This document shows, piece after piece, positions 22,516 to 34,534 of a stretch of 64,000 nucleotides of DNA. The position numbers and the translations under genes were made by a program. Within the stretch, counting starts at the first letter, position 1. Each line of letters begins with the position of its first letter. Below the pieces are notes generated by a model, which did no database searches, was not told where the DNA came from, and was given only the letters and a program-made list of their open reading frames with translations. This DNA comes from Coenobita brevimanus (Eukaryota; Arthropoda; Malacostraca; Decapoda; Coenobitidae), in the NCBI GenBank assembly GCA_032717465.1, contig CM064671.1:56329394-56393393 (forward strand). Direction: 5' to 3'.

Positions 22516-23612
22516 ATGAGGTGATGAGAGAACTAAAAACATGAGTAATGGAGAGGGGGATGGGGTTGGTAACAAACGGTGATGGATGACATATCTCATA
22601 TTTGTTGTATGCTGATAATGTAGTACTACTTGCAATTACCTGACAAGAACTTGGTGGACTAGTTCAGAGTTTTACTGATGTCTGTGAGCGTCATACCTTG
22701 ACAGTAAACATAGTAAAGGGTAAAGTGATGGTTACTGAGAGTGAAGGTGACTCCCAGTGTGATGTTACAGTGAATGGAAAGAGACTGGAATTGGTGAGAG
22801 AGTTCCAACACCTCGGTACAATTATAGAAAAGAGAGGAAAATATGAATGGAAAGTAGAATGACACAAGGGAGGAAAGTAGCTGGTGCTATGAAAGCATTG
22901 ATAAGAAACAGAGGCTTGAGTGCTGCAGCTGCACGAGGTTTACATGGAGGACTGTTGTGCCAACTTTAACATATGGTTATGAGACTATGGTGTTACATGA
23001 ACATGAAAAGTCAAGAGTGAGAGCAGTGGAGATGGGACTGTTAAGGAACGCATGTTGAGTACAGACAGTGGATAGGATACAAAATAATGTGATTCGTGAA
23101 AGATGTAGAGCGAGGAAGTCTGTGGACACCAGAATTGAAGACAGAGTACTGAGATGGTATGGTCATATGGAGAGAAGGGATAGAGTGGTGAAATAGGTAT
23201 ATCTGAGCGACTATGAAGGAAGAAGGAGGCGAGGTAGGCCAAGGAGAAGATTGAGGAATAGGTGGATGGGTGTGTGAGGAAGAAGGGTTTGGAAGTTGGT
23301 GGGGCTAGAGAACTAAGAAGAGATCGAGCTGGCTAGATGAATGTTGTGAGACGTGCATGATCAGGGATTCTGCACCCCTTTTAACGCGAGAGCGTCTGGA
23401 TTGACTCTATCGGATACGTTTATGTGAAGCTACAGAATGTGGTGAATGTTTTTGGCGTATCAGATAGAGCAAGGATTCCAGAGGCTTGAATGATGGGTTG
23501 AGTGGTAACGTAGCCCACTGACTTGGGCAAACTTTGGCTGTCTGGGCGCAGATACTCCTCACCCTGCCCTAGGGTGGGAAAGGAGGTCCGGATGATGATA
23601 TCCTTATTTTAT
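22513..23612 (+). mobile_element. LINE A, copy 1, 3' portion
   Basis: Resumes with MDEVMREL, LLYADNVVLLA (catalytic box YADN) and SFTDVCERHTLTVN, then DSQCDVTVNGKRLELVREFQ. It continues with stops through RWYGHMERRDR and RRRRGRPRRR to a noncoding 3' end at about 23612, ending in AGGAGGTCCGGATGATGATA. It is the direct continuation of 12700-13832. The 3' part matches 25310-25968 inverted. Confidence 0.8.
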
Positions 23613-25309
23613 ATCCTTTATAAGCTTTGGAGGGGGCCTGACCTCCCTGAAAATAATGGCGAGATTTTTATGTAATGCGAGATATTATTAAATATCCAGC
23701 CGAAATGACCTAGGATGTTTGCTGAAATTCATGTGTTCTCTTCATTTTTCGGGGAGGGGGGGCTGACACCCTATACATCATTAGGGGAGTTCACGCTCCC
23801 AAAATATCGCATTACGGATATCAAAGTCATGTATGCCATCCTTTCATTATTTCTGAGAAATTTTAATTTAGGTAGGGGAACAGACACCCCAAAAAATTAT
23901 AATTGGAAATGTTTTCTTTGTGAAGGAATTTTCTAGGGACCCAACTAATGCAGTATTTGGAGACCAGGACCCTTCCAGTGATTCTTGGGAGGTCAGACCC
24001 ACTTCCTAAAATAAAAACTATCAGACATAGGTGAAAGTTAACACATGGTTCTCAACGAAATCGTCATACATATCACAGGATTGGGTACATACTCGTAGTT
24101 TCTATATTTCCTTAGAATACACAGAAAGAAACTGCACATCTACTTTATTCTATCACAATATCTGCTTTTGTTTTCGCTCTTGTATTTATTTTTTCATTTA
24201 TCCAGTGGCAGTTTGTGACCTCAGCGCCTTCTGTAGATTTGCGACAGCTGTTTTTCAGCCAGCTCAGGTCACATGCCCCAAAGGCTCCATATTGCTTCCA
24301 AGTGGCGCGGGCAGCAGGGGCGGGCAAATTTAATGTCCAGCACGCTTTTTGTTTTTAAATGCGATTAATTAGATTTCTTCGTTAAATATACCACGTCATG
24401 TTGCCTGAGGATGTTCTTCCCATCCTGTACAAGAAAGGTTGATCCACAGATTTCCTAGAAATTCTCTGTGAAAAAAGGAACGGGAAATAGAATTCCAGTA
24501 GGAAAATTGAAGAGCATATTAAGTCATTTTCATTTGGCAACATTAAGTTGCCAAAGAGAAATTATATTACTTGTAATATTAACATATTATATTACTTGTA
24601 ATATTAACATCTGATACCTGAAACATTCCTTTATCATAGAAATTAAATAACCTTACGATATTTCCAGCAATCTTCTAAAATGGTCATACGCTTAAACAAA
24701 AAGTGTCATGCCACAACTGTAGACTCCACAGTTGTAGCAAGGCATTTGATTTTTTAGCTTAATGACTCAGTAACAACTGCTTTATAACTGAGCTACAATT
24801 CACATTATCTGCGTTTTCGAAGCGGTCAAAAACTTGCTTGCAGTTCGTATGTTTACCCATTAATGGCATTCAGATATTGCAAAAAATGTGGTATTCCACA
24901 AATGAGTTGTAAGAATATTAAAAGAAAAAAAAATACGATGAAAGACTACATATCATACAACACTGGAGAGATTATAATATGGGTTACTTCATAAGACGTC
25001 GTAGAGAACAAAAATTTTAAAAAATCCTTACCTCCAAGAAAGTGAAATGGATTAAAATTTTGAGGGTAGGCCTAAAAATAAATACATCCCGCACCCACGC
25101 AGTCATCCCCTTCTGTTTTCATGTTATGTGAAAAGCACAGCAATAAACAACGTTCGCTATGCTTACCCTGTGTTATGAGGGCACCACAAAGGGGGTCAAG
25201 CCGAGAAAAATAAGTGTACAGGGCATTTTTTTTTTTTTACTGACATTCAGTTTTATCATTCTCTATATATCCTCATATTATCAGACACAGTCATAAATAA
25301 TGTAGTTCA
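23613..25309. other. Intron sequence between LINE A copies, no gene recognised
   Basis: AT-rich sequence. A 25-bp unit (ATTACTTGTAATATTAACAT core) is tandemly doubled near 24561-24610. Short open frames at 23715-24333 have no motif support. Confidence 0.5.
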
Positions 25310-25968
25310 TCATCATCATCATCTGAACCTCCTTTCCCACCCTAGGGTAGAGTAGCTACGTCCATACAGCCCAAATTTGCAGAATCCAATAGGCCACGCT
25401 TCCATTCGCTCACCATTCAAGCCCCCGGAATCCTGGCACTTTCTGATACGCCAAAAACATTCAACACGTTCTGTAGCTTCACATAAACGTATCCGATAGA
25501 GTAAATCCGGACGCTGTCACGTTATAAATGGGTGCCAAATCCCTGATCATGTGCTTCTCCTCACAACATTCATTCAGCCACCTCAATCTCTTCTCAGTCC
25601 CCTAGCCTCACCGACTTTCAAATTCTCTTCCTCAAACACTCATCCACCATATCCCTCCACCTTCTCCTTGGCCTACCTCGCCTCCTCCCTCATTTAGATT
25701 CGGTCAAATATACCCTTTTCACCACTCTCTTGTTATCCATTCTCACCACATGACCATACCACCTCAGTACACTCTCTTCGATTCTGGTGTCCACAGACTT
25801 CCTCACTCCACATCTTTCACGAATCACATTATTTCGTATCCAATTCACTCTCTGTACAGTACTCAACATACATTCCTCAGTAGTCCTATCTCCACTACTC
25901 TCACTCTTGACTTTTCATTTTCATGCCACACCATAGTCTCACATCCTTTTGTTAAAGTTGGCACTAAC
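25310..25968 (-). mobile_element. LINE A, copy 2, 3' portion
   Basis: The reverse complement closely matches 22960-23612. Shared features are GAGACTATGGTGT, CATGAAAATGAAAAGTCAAG, GTGATTCGTGAAAGATGT and GGATACGTTTATGTGAAGCT, then the GATGATGATGATG tail at 25310. It breaks at 25968, exactly at the target-site duplication of LINE D. The rest of this copy continues at 28911. Confidence 0.85.
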
Positions 25969-25977
25969 ACTCCTTCA

Positions 25978-27894
25978 GAAATACAATCAATTAAAATACG
26001 CACTGGTAACAAACCACACATAACAATCGCTAACACATACATTCCCCCTCAATCGTCCCTACAGTACCACACAGTTACTCCCCACAGATACATCACATTA
26101 CTAACATACCCAGCATCATCCTGGGTGGTGATTTCAACGCCAAATCGTCGCCCTCGCAAGTCAACAACCCTGACACAGATAGAGGGCTGGTACTACAATC
26201 CCAGACAGATCATCTTTTCATACTGAACAGTCTAGACCAATATACCCATATCCCACACCAAACCCTCTTCCTCCCATTATCCCCAGACATCACCTTCTGC
26301 TCCCCAAACCTCGCCCCCACTACATCATGGAGAGTGGTCAAAACCCTAAGTTCTGATCACCTCCCAATCATCATCACTACCAAAACCAGAATCACTCCAG
26401 CTGGCCCCAAACACACATACACTAATTATAAGAGAGCCAACTGGGAGGTCTTTGTAACTGAAACAGAACAACATTTCGAAACACTAAACAGTACACCAGT
26501 CACAAACATCAACACTGCTGTGCATACTTTCAATACAGTTATACAAACCGCAGACAAAAGACACATCCCTAGAGGCAACAGAAAGAGACACAACCTCAAC
26601 TTCACACCAGAAATTCAAGGTCTCATCAGACAACGGGACACACTGCGACACTCCTCAACACCCCATAAGCAAGACACTGTACAACAAATACAAGAACTCA
26701 TCACTCAAATAAACAATAAAATATAAGAACAGCAAACACGAAACTGGAAAAATTGCCTCCAAACACTTGACCACAAAACAAACATCAACAAACTCTACAA
26801 AACACTAAACTGCATCACACTTTCCAACAGCAACACCACGCAATCACACACTGCCATCACAACAACAGACACCATACCCTCATACAAACAACAAGCAAAC
26901 ACTCTCATCAATCACTTTTCACAAATCAGCCATCTAAACCCCCATCCCGAAGACCGACGTATCATCCGACGTAAGAGACAGTTCCCCATAGACCCAGACT
27001 ACGCACCTTTCACTTACAACCAGACGAAGCACATCATTAACAACCTTAAGCAACACTCACCTTAAACACCTTGGACCACAAGGCATACAAGCACTCACCA
27101 ACATATCCAACTTCATCTACTCACACAGCATAATACCCAACATCTGGATGCATGGCATTATCATCACTATCCCTAAACCCAACAAAGACCCCACGTTACC
27201 CTCCTCACACCGCCCCATCACATTCCTCTGCACCCCCTCTTAAGTCACTAAACGACTGGTACAACAACTAGTCGCACCTCACATTCCCCTAGCCCAATCA
27301 CAACATGGCTTTAGGCCACTACACTCCACCAACACCTTTCTTACAGACCTTACACAGAGAGTTTTCGATGGCATGAATTCAGCTAGGCCACCACACATAA
27401 CACTCCTAATCACACTAGACATCAACAAAGCTTTTGACGCCATCCCCTGCCACAACCTCACAAACCAAATACTCAGCACAAACATGCACAATAACACAAA
27501 AAGATGGCTGGCAAACTACTTAGCAGGCAGATGTGCACACGTAACATTTGCCGGTCAGTCTTCTAACATCAGAAACTTCACAAACGGCGTCCCCCAAGGA
27601 TCTGTTTTGTCACCTACACTCTTTAACCTACACATGCACGACACACCCACACCCGACACACCACAGATACATATAGCTTCCTATGCAGATGATATAACAC
27701 TTACATGTACGCACCAAAACGCAAACACAGCTTCACACATCATCCAACCTTACCTCAACAAACTACACAAATAGTTCACCACAAACAGGCTCAAAATAGC
27801 CCCAGCCAAATCTACAGTGACCCTTCTCACAAACTGGACAGCAGAACACAGTCACATCCCACACCTCACCATAAACAACACTCCCCTACCACAC

Positions 27895-27992
<98 letters not shown>

Positions 27993-28901
27993 ACACAAAA
28001 TCCTTGGTGTAACATACAATACATCAATGTCATTTAAACAACACATCACATACATTAAAAACAAAATAACACCAAGACTCCATGCCTTGAGGTCACTTGC
28101 CCATACAACATTGACACAACAAAGAAACCACCACCACAGCATACAAACAATACATACGTTCAGTGATGAATTATGCAAGCCCTGCCTGGGCTCCTCACCA
28201 AAACACACTACAACACTCTACAGACCATACAAAAGATGGCCCTAAAAATAATCACAGGCTGCACAGCTACTACACCCACAGACCACCTACATCAAGAAAC
28301 CAAAGTCCTCGATGTCAAGGATCACCTAGACATGAGAGGCACCCAGTTTCTTGCTGCAGCCTCCACAAACCCACAACATCCACTGTATTACATGGCAGCA
28401 CATCCACCCACACCAAGGAACATCAAAACAACACCCAGCACACGATACCATACACAAATACTGTCATCTCTCCCCCCTCACCCACCTCAGACCAGCTTCC
28501 AGAAGCATATCCACACTCAGATCACTTGCCGCTCCATTCAGTCACTTAAAGACAACACACAGCCGCATGCACGGCCTGCTGACATCCACCCTTCTGAATC
28601 CTATCTCCCTCGTGAGGACAGGGTCCACCTGGCCAGAGTGAGATGTGGGCGCCATCCAGCACTCTTAAGCTACCAGAAGAGGCTGGATGACTCTGTCGCT
28701 GATGCCTGTCCAGGATGGAACACAGCACCCCATACTATTATGCACATTAAGGAAGACTGCATTACACACAGTCACCTACGCCAACAACACAACATACACT
28801 CTTTGAGAGCTCTGTGGGAAAGCCCGGTCTCGGCCATGGCCTTCCTAAGGGAATCGGGGCTGTCCGGCCAGACAGCCTGGGGAACAGTGACTACTACTAC
28901 T
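25978..28901 (+). mobile_element. LINE D, Jockey-like, 5'-truncated, inserted into LINE A
   Basis: The element starts inside the endonuclease (TIANTYIPPQSS, LGGDFNAK-type block, LSSDHLPIII). The RT shows LLITLDINKAFDAIPC, FTNGVPQGSVLSPTLF and catalytic SYADDITLT at about 27678-27705. The C-terminus has YASPAWAP, DRVHLARVRCGRHPALLSYQ and ALWESPVSAMAFLRESGL. It ends in a GACTACTACTACTACT tail. ACTCCTTCA flanks both sides (25969-25977 and 28902-28910). Many stops and frame changes disable it. The plus strand is notably C/A-rich. Confidence 0.85.
27892..27996. repeat. (CA)n microsatellite inside the LINE D RT gene
   Basis: About 105 bases of CA repeat at the codons preceding KILGVTYN. The frame is kept through it as His-Thr repeats. 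Confidence 0.95.
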
Positions 28902-28910
28902 ACTCCTTCA

Positions 28911-29335
28911 TGTAAGCCTCGTGCAGCTGCAACACTCAAGACTGATCCTTATCAAGGCCTTCATTGCACCAATTACTTTCCTTCCTTGTGTCACTCTACT
29001 TTCCACTTCCTTTGCACATTTCTTCCCTTTTCTATCACTGTACACAGGTATTTCAACTCTCTTACCAATTCCAGTCTCTATCCATTCACTGTAACATCGC
29101 ACTGGGAGTCACCTTCTCTCTCAGTAACCATCATTTTACTCTTTTTTGCATTTACTCTTAGGGCACGACGCTCACAGACATCAGCAAAACTACACCAGTC
29201 TACCAAGTTCTTGTCTGGTATTTGTAAGTAGTACTGGATCATCAGAATACAACAAATTTGGGATAGTCCATCCACCATCATTCATTACCAACGCTATCTC
29301 TCTCTCCATTACTCGCGTTTTTCTTCTCTCATCAC

Positions 29336-29377
<42 letters not shown>

Positions 29378-30508
29378 TGAACAGCCATGGGGACATCACA
29401 CATCCTTGTCGCACACCCACACCGATCGTGAACCATACACTTACATGCTCAATAACCCTTACACATGTTTCACTACAATCATAAAAACTCTTGACGGCAC
29501 CTAGCAGCTTACCAGCCACTCTGTACATGCACAAAACCTTCCACAATCCTTTTCTGTCTACTTTGTCGTATGCTTTTTCCAGACCGATGAATGCCATAAA
29601 CACCTCATAGCCCTTTTCACAAGCCTTCTGCACTATCTGTCACACTGCAAATATTTGATTGACACATCCTCTGCCACTCCTAAAGCCACCCTATTGATCA
29701 CCCACTAGGACTTCTGATATACATCTTACTTTTTGTGTAATAATTCTTCCATATACCTTCCTTACCACACTCAATAAACTTATGCCAAGATAATCCTTGG
29801 ACTCACTTCGCCCTCCTTTATTTTTGTACAGGGGTACAGTCACGGCCTTGTTACACTCTGCTGGCACAGTTTCGTTCATCCATGCCTTATGACATATCCC
29901 CAACAAGCACTTCACTCCGCTCATTCCACTGCACTTAATCTTCTCTTCATACATCTCATGAACCCCAGCTGCTTTCCCATTTTTCAGCCACTTCACGGCG
30001 CTCATCACCTGTGCGAGTGTCACGTCTCCTGGCACTGCATTCTTTCTCTGCACACCCCCAAAACCAATCATGTTCACAGTGGCTCATCTCTCTCTATTCT
30101 CATCCATCAGGCTTTCAAAATATTTTATCTATCTGGCCCTTACTTCATCCCCATGGGTTAATAATATACCACCTACATCCTTCACGCCTTCACATTTCTT
30201 TCCTCTTTCACTTCCACATTAAATTCTGCACCTCTTTACTGAATAACTTTCTATTTTCCGAGTAGTTTGTTTTCATTTTCCTTCCTAGATCATCATTTAC
30301 GTCCTTTTCCCTCCTCATTAGTCTCTTTACGTGCTTCTTGTTCTCAGTATTTTCAGTTCTAATTTCAAATGATCCCCTGTCCTGTAACCACTTTAGCCAC
30401 TTCTTTCTCTTTTCCTCCACTGCTCTCCTAACCTTTTCTTCCCACCATGCCGTACATTTCTTCTTTGTTGTTACTCTTGCCACACCACACACCGTTTTAG
30501 CATTTCTA
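28911..30508 (-). mobile_element. LINE A, copy 2, linker and RT portion
   Basis: Reading leftward: KKKCTAWWEEKVRRAVEEKR (linker, 30208-30510), KWLKNGKAAGVHEMYEEKIK, VPLYKNKGGRSESKDYLGIS (RT N-part, 29691-30077), FIGLEKAYDKVDRKGLWK, GVGVRQGCVMSPWLFSVY and LLYSDDPVLL (catalytic YSDD, 29190-29633), then DSQCDVTVNG near 29090. A (TA)n tract at 29338-29375 splits SVY from MGDE at the same place as in copy 1. The copy joins 25310-25968 across LINE D. Confidence 0.85.
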
Positions 30509-30510
30509 AG

Positions 30511-30568
30511 CAATAATAATAATAACAATAACAACAACAACAATAATAATAATAATAATAATAACAAC
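30511..30568. repeat. (AAT)/(AAC) trinucleotide tract
   Basis: AATAATAATAACAATAACAA-type repeat at the 5' end of LINE A copy 2. Confidence 0.95.
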
Positions 30569-31043
30569 ACGGTTTAGATATATGCACAGCAAGTACAAGG
30601 GCATGATTTCATAAAACAATCAATCTGTGCTGGCCTCACTTTCCCACGAGAGGACGGTCCACCTTATTCCCCTTGCATCAGTAGTTGGGTCCTAATATAT
30701 ACCGATACTTTCAGAAGCATGTAATAAAAATATTCATATCTTTGTCTTGTGTACAGCATCATTATTAACTAAACCCTGTAATGCGGGAAGTTGGATGATC
30801 GGGAAGTTGGATGATCGCGTCTATCATCCACAGGCTTTTCATGATTGTCCATCGAAAAATAGGTAACTGTCACCGCCTCAACCATGTAAATTTTAGGAAT
30901 GCAGTCGCATCCCCGCTGCGCTACTAGATGAAGAGGAACATGGAGGAAACAAAAACAGTCCGACAAAAGACCCGCTGCATAATCAACCTTGTATTTCTCT
31001 AATTACAGGCAATCTGTTATAGGTTTATAAAGAAGCAAATTAC
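30569..31043. other. IR gene 1 intron 2, proximal to exon 2
   Basis: Unique AT-rich sequence with a doubled 17-bp unit (GGGAAGTTGGATGATCG) at 30785-30818. No gene seen. Confidence 0.5.
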
Positions 31044-31205
31044 CTGAGGCTCACGTCGCTGTTGTTGTTGTTGTCAGTGGTGATGCTGAGATCCAGGTGT
31101 ATGATGAGTGACCGGCAGGTTGTCCTGCTGTTCCCCCAAAGACCCTGAGGAAGGCCCTGTTGCTCCACTGACCCTGCCACCACAACCATTCCAACACTCA
31201 CACGC
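31044..31205 (-). CDS. Variant ionotropic receptor gene 1, exon 2
   Basis: This 162-base exon is flanked by a TTACCTCAG acceptor and a GTAATT donor. It holds one completing base, 53 open codons and two leftover bases, so both borders are phase 2. The peptide includes GLPQGLWGNSRTTCRSLIIH, typical of the N-terminal region of crustacean variant IRs, and an Asn run (NNNN) from a CAA/AAC stretch. With the AG left by exon 1 the junction codon is AGG (Arg). The AG it leaves again needs a G from the next exon, which is exactly what the acceptor at 5431 supplies. The intron that follows is about 25.6 kb and holds most of the transposons in the left half of the window. Confidence 0.8.
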
Positions 31206-31663
31206 CTGAGGTAAATATAATTGAATCGTGAAATTCACAATTGAGGATCTACAATATTCCGTAGTAAGCTATCACTTGTTGGAGCTGTTAATAAGAGATA
31301 AATAGTAGACGATTAGAGTGAAGATGGTAGGTCGGTAAGGTCCTCACACTATACCACTCAAAGACGAGTAATTAGCCACAGTCACACTCAGTTTACTGTC
31401 CCTAAAGACTTGTCTTACTGTAGCTCTGTTGTTCGATATCTAGATAAGTAATGATGTTGCTTTAAAACATTTACAGGCCTTACAATGCTTCTCACGTCAA
31501 GGAAGCGAAGCTTATACACGTTTTTTTAATAAGAGAAATCAAATTTTTCTGAGGTCTTGTACTTTTAATTTCTTTAGTTTTTTTTACGCTTTTTTAAATA
31601 TACGTGTCTTATACGTGGATATTTGCAGTACAACTCATTATTAATTCATATTATATGTATGCA

Positions 31664-31813
<150 letters not shown>

Positions 31814-32094
31814 TGTATATAACGTAACATGCTAGTGTGTTTTGGTCAGCATTGTAAGTTATCTTAAGTACTAGTGTAGACTGGTAAATGGCTTGTCTTT
31901 CTCCCCTCAGAATTAGTATTTTTTTTCTTTTTTATTTCATTATTGGTTTTAATGTAGTATTATGGTATAATTTCTTGTATGACTCACATATCATAGAACC
32001 CTAAAAATTTAGACTTCATATATTAGCCTCGTGCCAGAAAGCTTTTATTCGAGCCAATAAGAACCAGACAATGAATGAACAAATGGATATTTAC

Positions 32095-32303
32095 CTGGCA
32101 ATGGATGATGCAACAGGTGACTGTGGTGTGGTGGTAAGGAGCACTAGGTGACAGCCGGTGAAGTGCTGCTCCACCACCTGACCCACCATCTCTCCCACCT
32201 GCTCCATGCCCGCCACCTCATTCAAACTCCCACTCACGCATTCTGTCTTAACCACCTCTACCGCTACCTCCAGCACCACCATAACCAGAAGCCAACCCTC
32301 CAT
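32095..32303 (-). CDS. Variant ionotropic receptor gene 1, exon 1 (N-terminus)
   Basis: This exon begins a predicted chemosensory ionotropic receptor, a plasma-membrane cation channel of the iGluR superfamily. Reading starts at the ATG at 32301-32303 and runs 69 codons plus two bases to a GTAAAT donor (GT at 32093-32094 on the minus strand). Residues about 4-18 are hydrophobic (WLLVMVVLEVAVEVV), as expected of a signal peptide. Then follows EVAGMEQVGEMVGQ and HFTGCHLVLLTTTP, a pattern I recognise from the amino-terminal region of crustacean variant IRs. The exon ends in phase 2 and joins exon 2 at 31205 in frame. A pyrimidine-rich TTTTCCAG sits just upstream of the ATG, so an intron in the 5' UTR is possible. 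No promoter was identified. The family call rests on recollection of family patterns, not a search. Confidence 0.78.
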
Positions 32304-32535
32304 AATTGCCTGGAAAAACTAATTATCAACGTAATTTTACTGTTCGTATTTTTCGTGAAATATTCCACTCTACTTTCTTCCGTTTCAAAAGATGCTGGGC
32401 TAGGGCATTGACTGAATTTCTATTTTATGTTCAACAGTCTCCTTGGTAGTGCTTTTTTTGCACTCTTCGTATTTTCCTCAACCCATTCGACAACACCTAG
32501 TAAAATTTTGCTATCCAAAGACACCCCTGTATCTA

Positions 32536-32974
32536 TGTACAGTCAGGGAAAGTTCCGTATTACCCACCTCTCGAAGCACTGGTGTGAGACGGGTGAATGT
32601 GAAGCAGCAGCCAGACCTCATGTGTCTGGTAACTGTGAATGTGAAGGAGGGGGAGGCGGGGGACTGGGGGCAGAGGAAGGTTCAGTGATTGATTGGGAAT
32701 CAGGTGTAGGTGTGCAGTGTTTGATTTGGACGGTGTGTTTAATTTAGTAAGGATAGATGACATGATGCTAGCATTATATTTAAAAAAAAAAAAAAAACGT
32801 AAATGTCTGTAAAGCAAGTGTTGTCAGGAAAGTTATGGAAGCTTGCTGAGTAGGGACAGAGGTTTGAATGCTTTCACTCATTTCATTTAACATGAGAGCG
32901 TTTTCCCAGGAGAAATTCATAATGATACAACATATTTTTATATTTTGTGTTGACTCTAACACAAAACTACAGTA

Positions 32975-33028
<54 letters not shown>

Positions 33029-33490
33029 ATGTAAATTCTTATAAATTTGTTTATTTATCCTCTGTCGTCCCACTATAAACATCCTCCTGCAAACATTTTT
33101 AGTGTTATTCTGGTAATTATTCATATCGAACTTAGTCAAGGGTAGTGTGCAATAATACTACTAAAAAAAAATATTTATATGATCGATTAACAGGTTTTTC
33201 GTTTTCCAATATGCAGAATAACATGGGAAATCCTAATTATAAAACTCTGTAACTACGAATATCATTCCTATTGAACATTACAAAACGGAACCAAAGGAGC
33301 ATACCTTTGACAGTAAACATGTATTGATACTGTGACATGAGCAACTCTCCAAACCCTCCCTCCCCCGGCCACCCTCCCTCTACCCACAGTTACCAGACAT
33401 GTGGGGTCTGGCTGCTGCTTCGTGACTATTCGTCGACCACCAATGCTCCGAACAGTGGGTAATGCAGAACTTTCCCTGACTGTACCTTTT
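32536..33490. repeat. Inverted repeat pair upstream of IR gene 1
   Basis: The arm at 32536-32680 (TACAGTCAGGGAAAGTTCCG, then GCAGCAGCCAGACC and TGTCTGGTAACTGTG) recurs inverted at about 33340-33490. The arms are roughly 140 bp with divergence. The spacer holds an A-run (32781-32796) and (CT)n at 32980-33022. It could be two opposed copies of a short element or a decayed foldback. Confidence 0.7.
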
Positions 33491-34534
33491 TTTCTATCTG
33501 TCTACTTACCTATACATCGTCAGATGCTTAAATACGGTGACCACAGCAAAACGCCTCCATATCACTCTGTCCTCCGTCGTCGGGCTGTCCTCCCACCAAC
33601 CATCGCCTCCCTCATTAATAGCCTGCACTCCAGACTTCAGTCCAGTCAAACACAATAACTTTCAAATTTCGTTTCTTACACACACTCCCGGCTAAATTCA
33701 TAAAGCCTTGCAGCTCTCACTTATATTCACTTTGCAAAACGTTATCACCAAAACTGAATAGTATAGGTAATTTACAAACCCTACCATCTCTCACTAAGGA
33801 CAGTGTAACATTTTTCGTATGATGTCTAAGCATGACCACCTAAGTCATTTTGACTGGTAATTGATTTGGCAGATATAACAAAGTTTATGCAATTTTCACA
33901 AACTTCGTGCCAATATTTGGCACTTGTCCTCCTTTGGCATTGCTCTGGTCTAACCCTGTTAACCTGAATGGATTTGATGAAAAAAAAGGCCGGAAATTTT
34001 GAACTGTTTATAGTGTAAGCCACCACATTGATAAGCCAGATATTTGGCAGGGAGTTTCATGGGCAATACTTAAATTGATCGATATTACTCCGAATAAATT
34101 CGACTAACCTTTAATGATGCGCATGGGCTTGAAGGAAAACAGGACTGATTGAACAACACTAAGATGATCCGCTTATGCGAGACCCTGACTTAAAGCGACT
34201 AGAATGATTAGTATGGCTCGAAGCAAAGCTGAATGTAAATAGAAAGGAAATTTACTGAATGGACCTGAAGTTATCAAAACAAACAAAACATGAATGACCT
34301 TGAATTGAAGTACAGTAAGTGTGAATGAATCAATGTAAACGAACTAGTTATCTTCTGTGGTCTGAAGGAGTTAGAGAAATGTGGATGTTTCTCCTTTGAT
34401 CTGAACTGAATTCAATTACTCAGAATGACCTGAAGAGCCTGAATGAACCTGTACAGTCTTTGATTGACCACCCCAAACATGAATGAATTTGTTGTTTCTC
34501 AATAGACCAGAACTGACCTGAGGTAACATAATGG
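33491..34534. other. Intergenic, no gene recognised
   Basis: From about 34100 the sequence is enriched in loosely repeated TGAATGA/CCTGAA words. A similar texture resumes after LINE E (37044-37480), including a doubled block of about 105 bp (TACTGCCTCCTTTGTAAAAG... at 37110 and 37215). LINE E seems to have landed in an old degenerate repeat. Confidence 0.45.
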
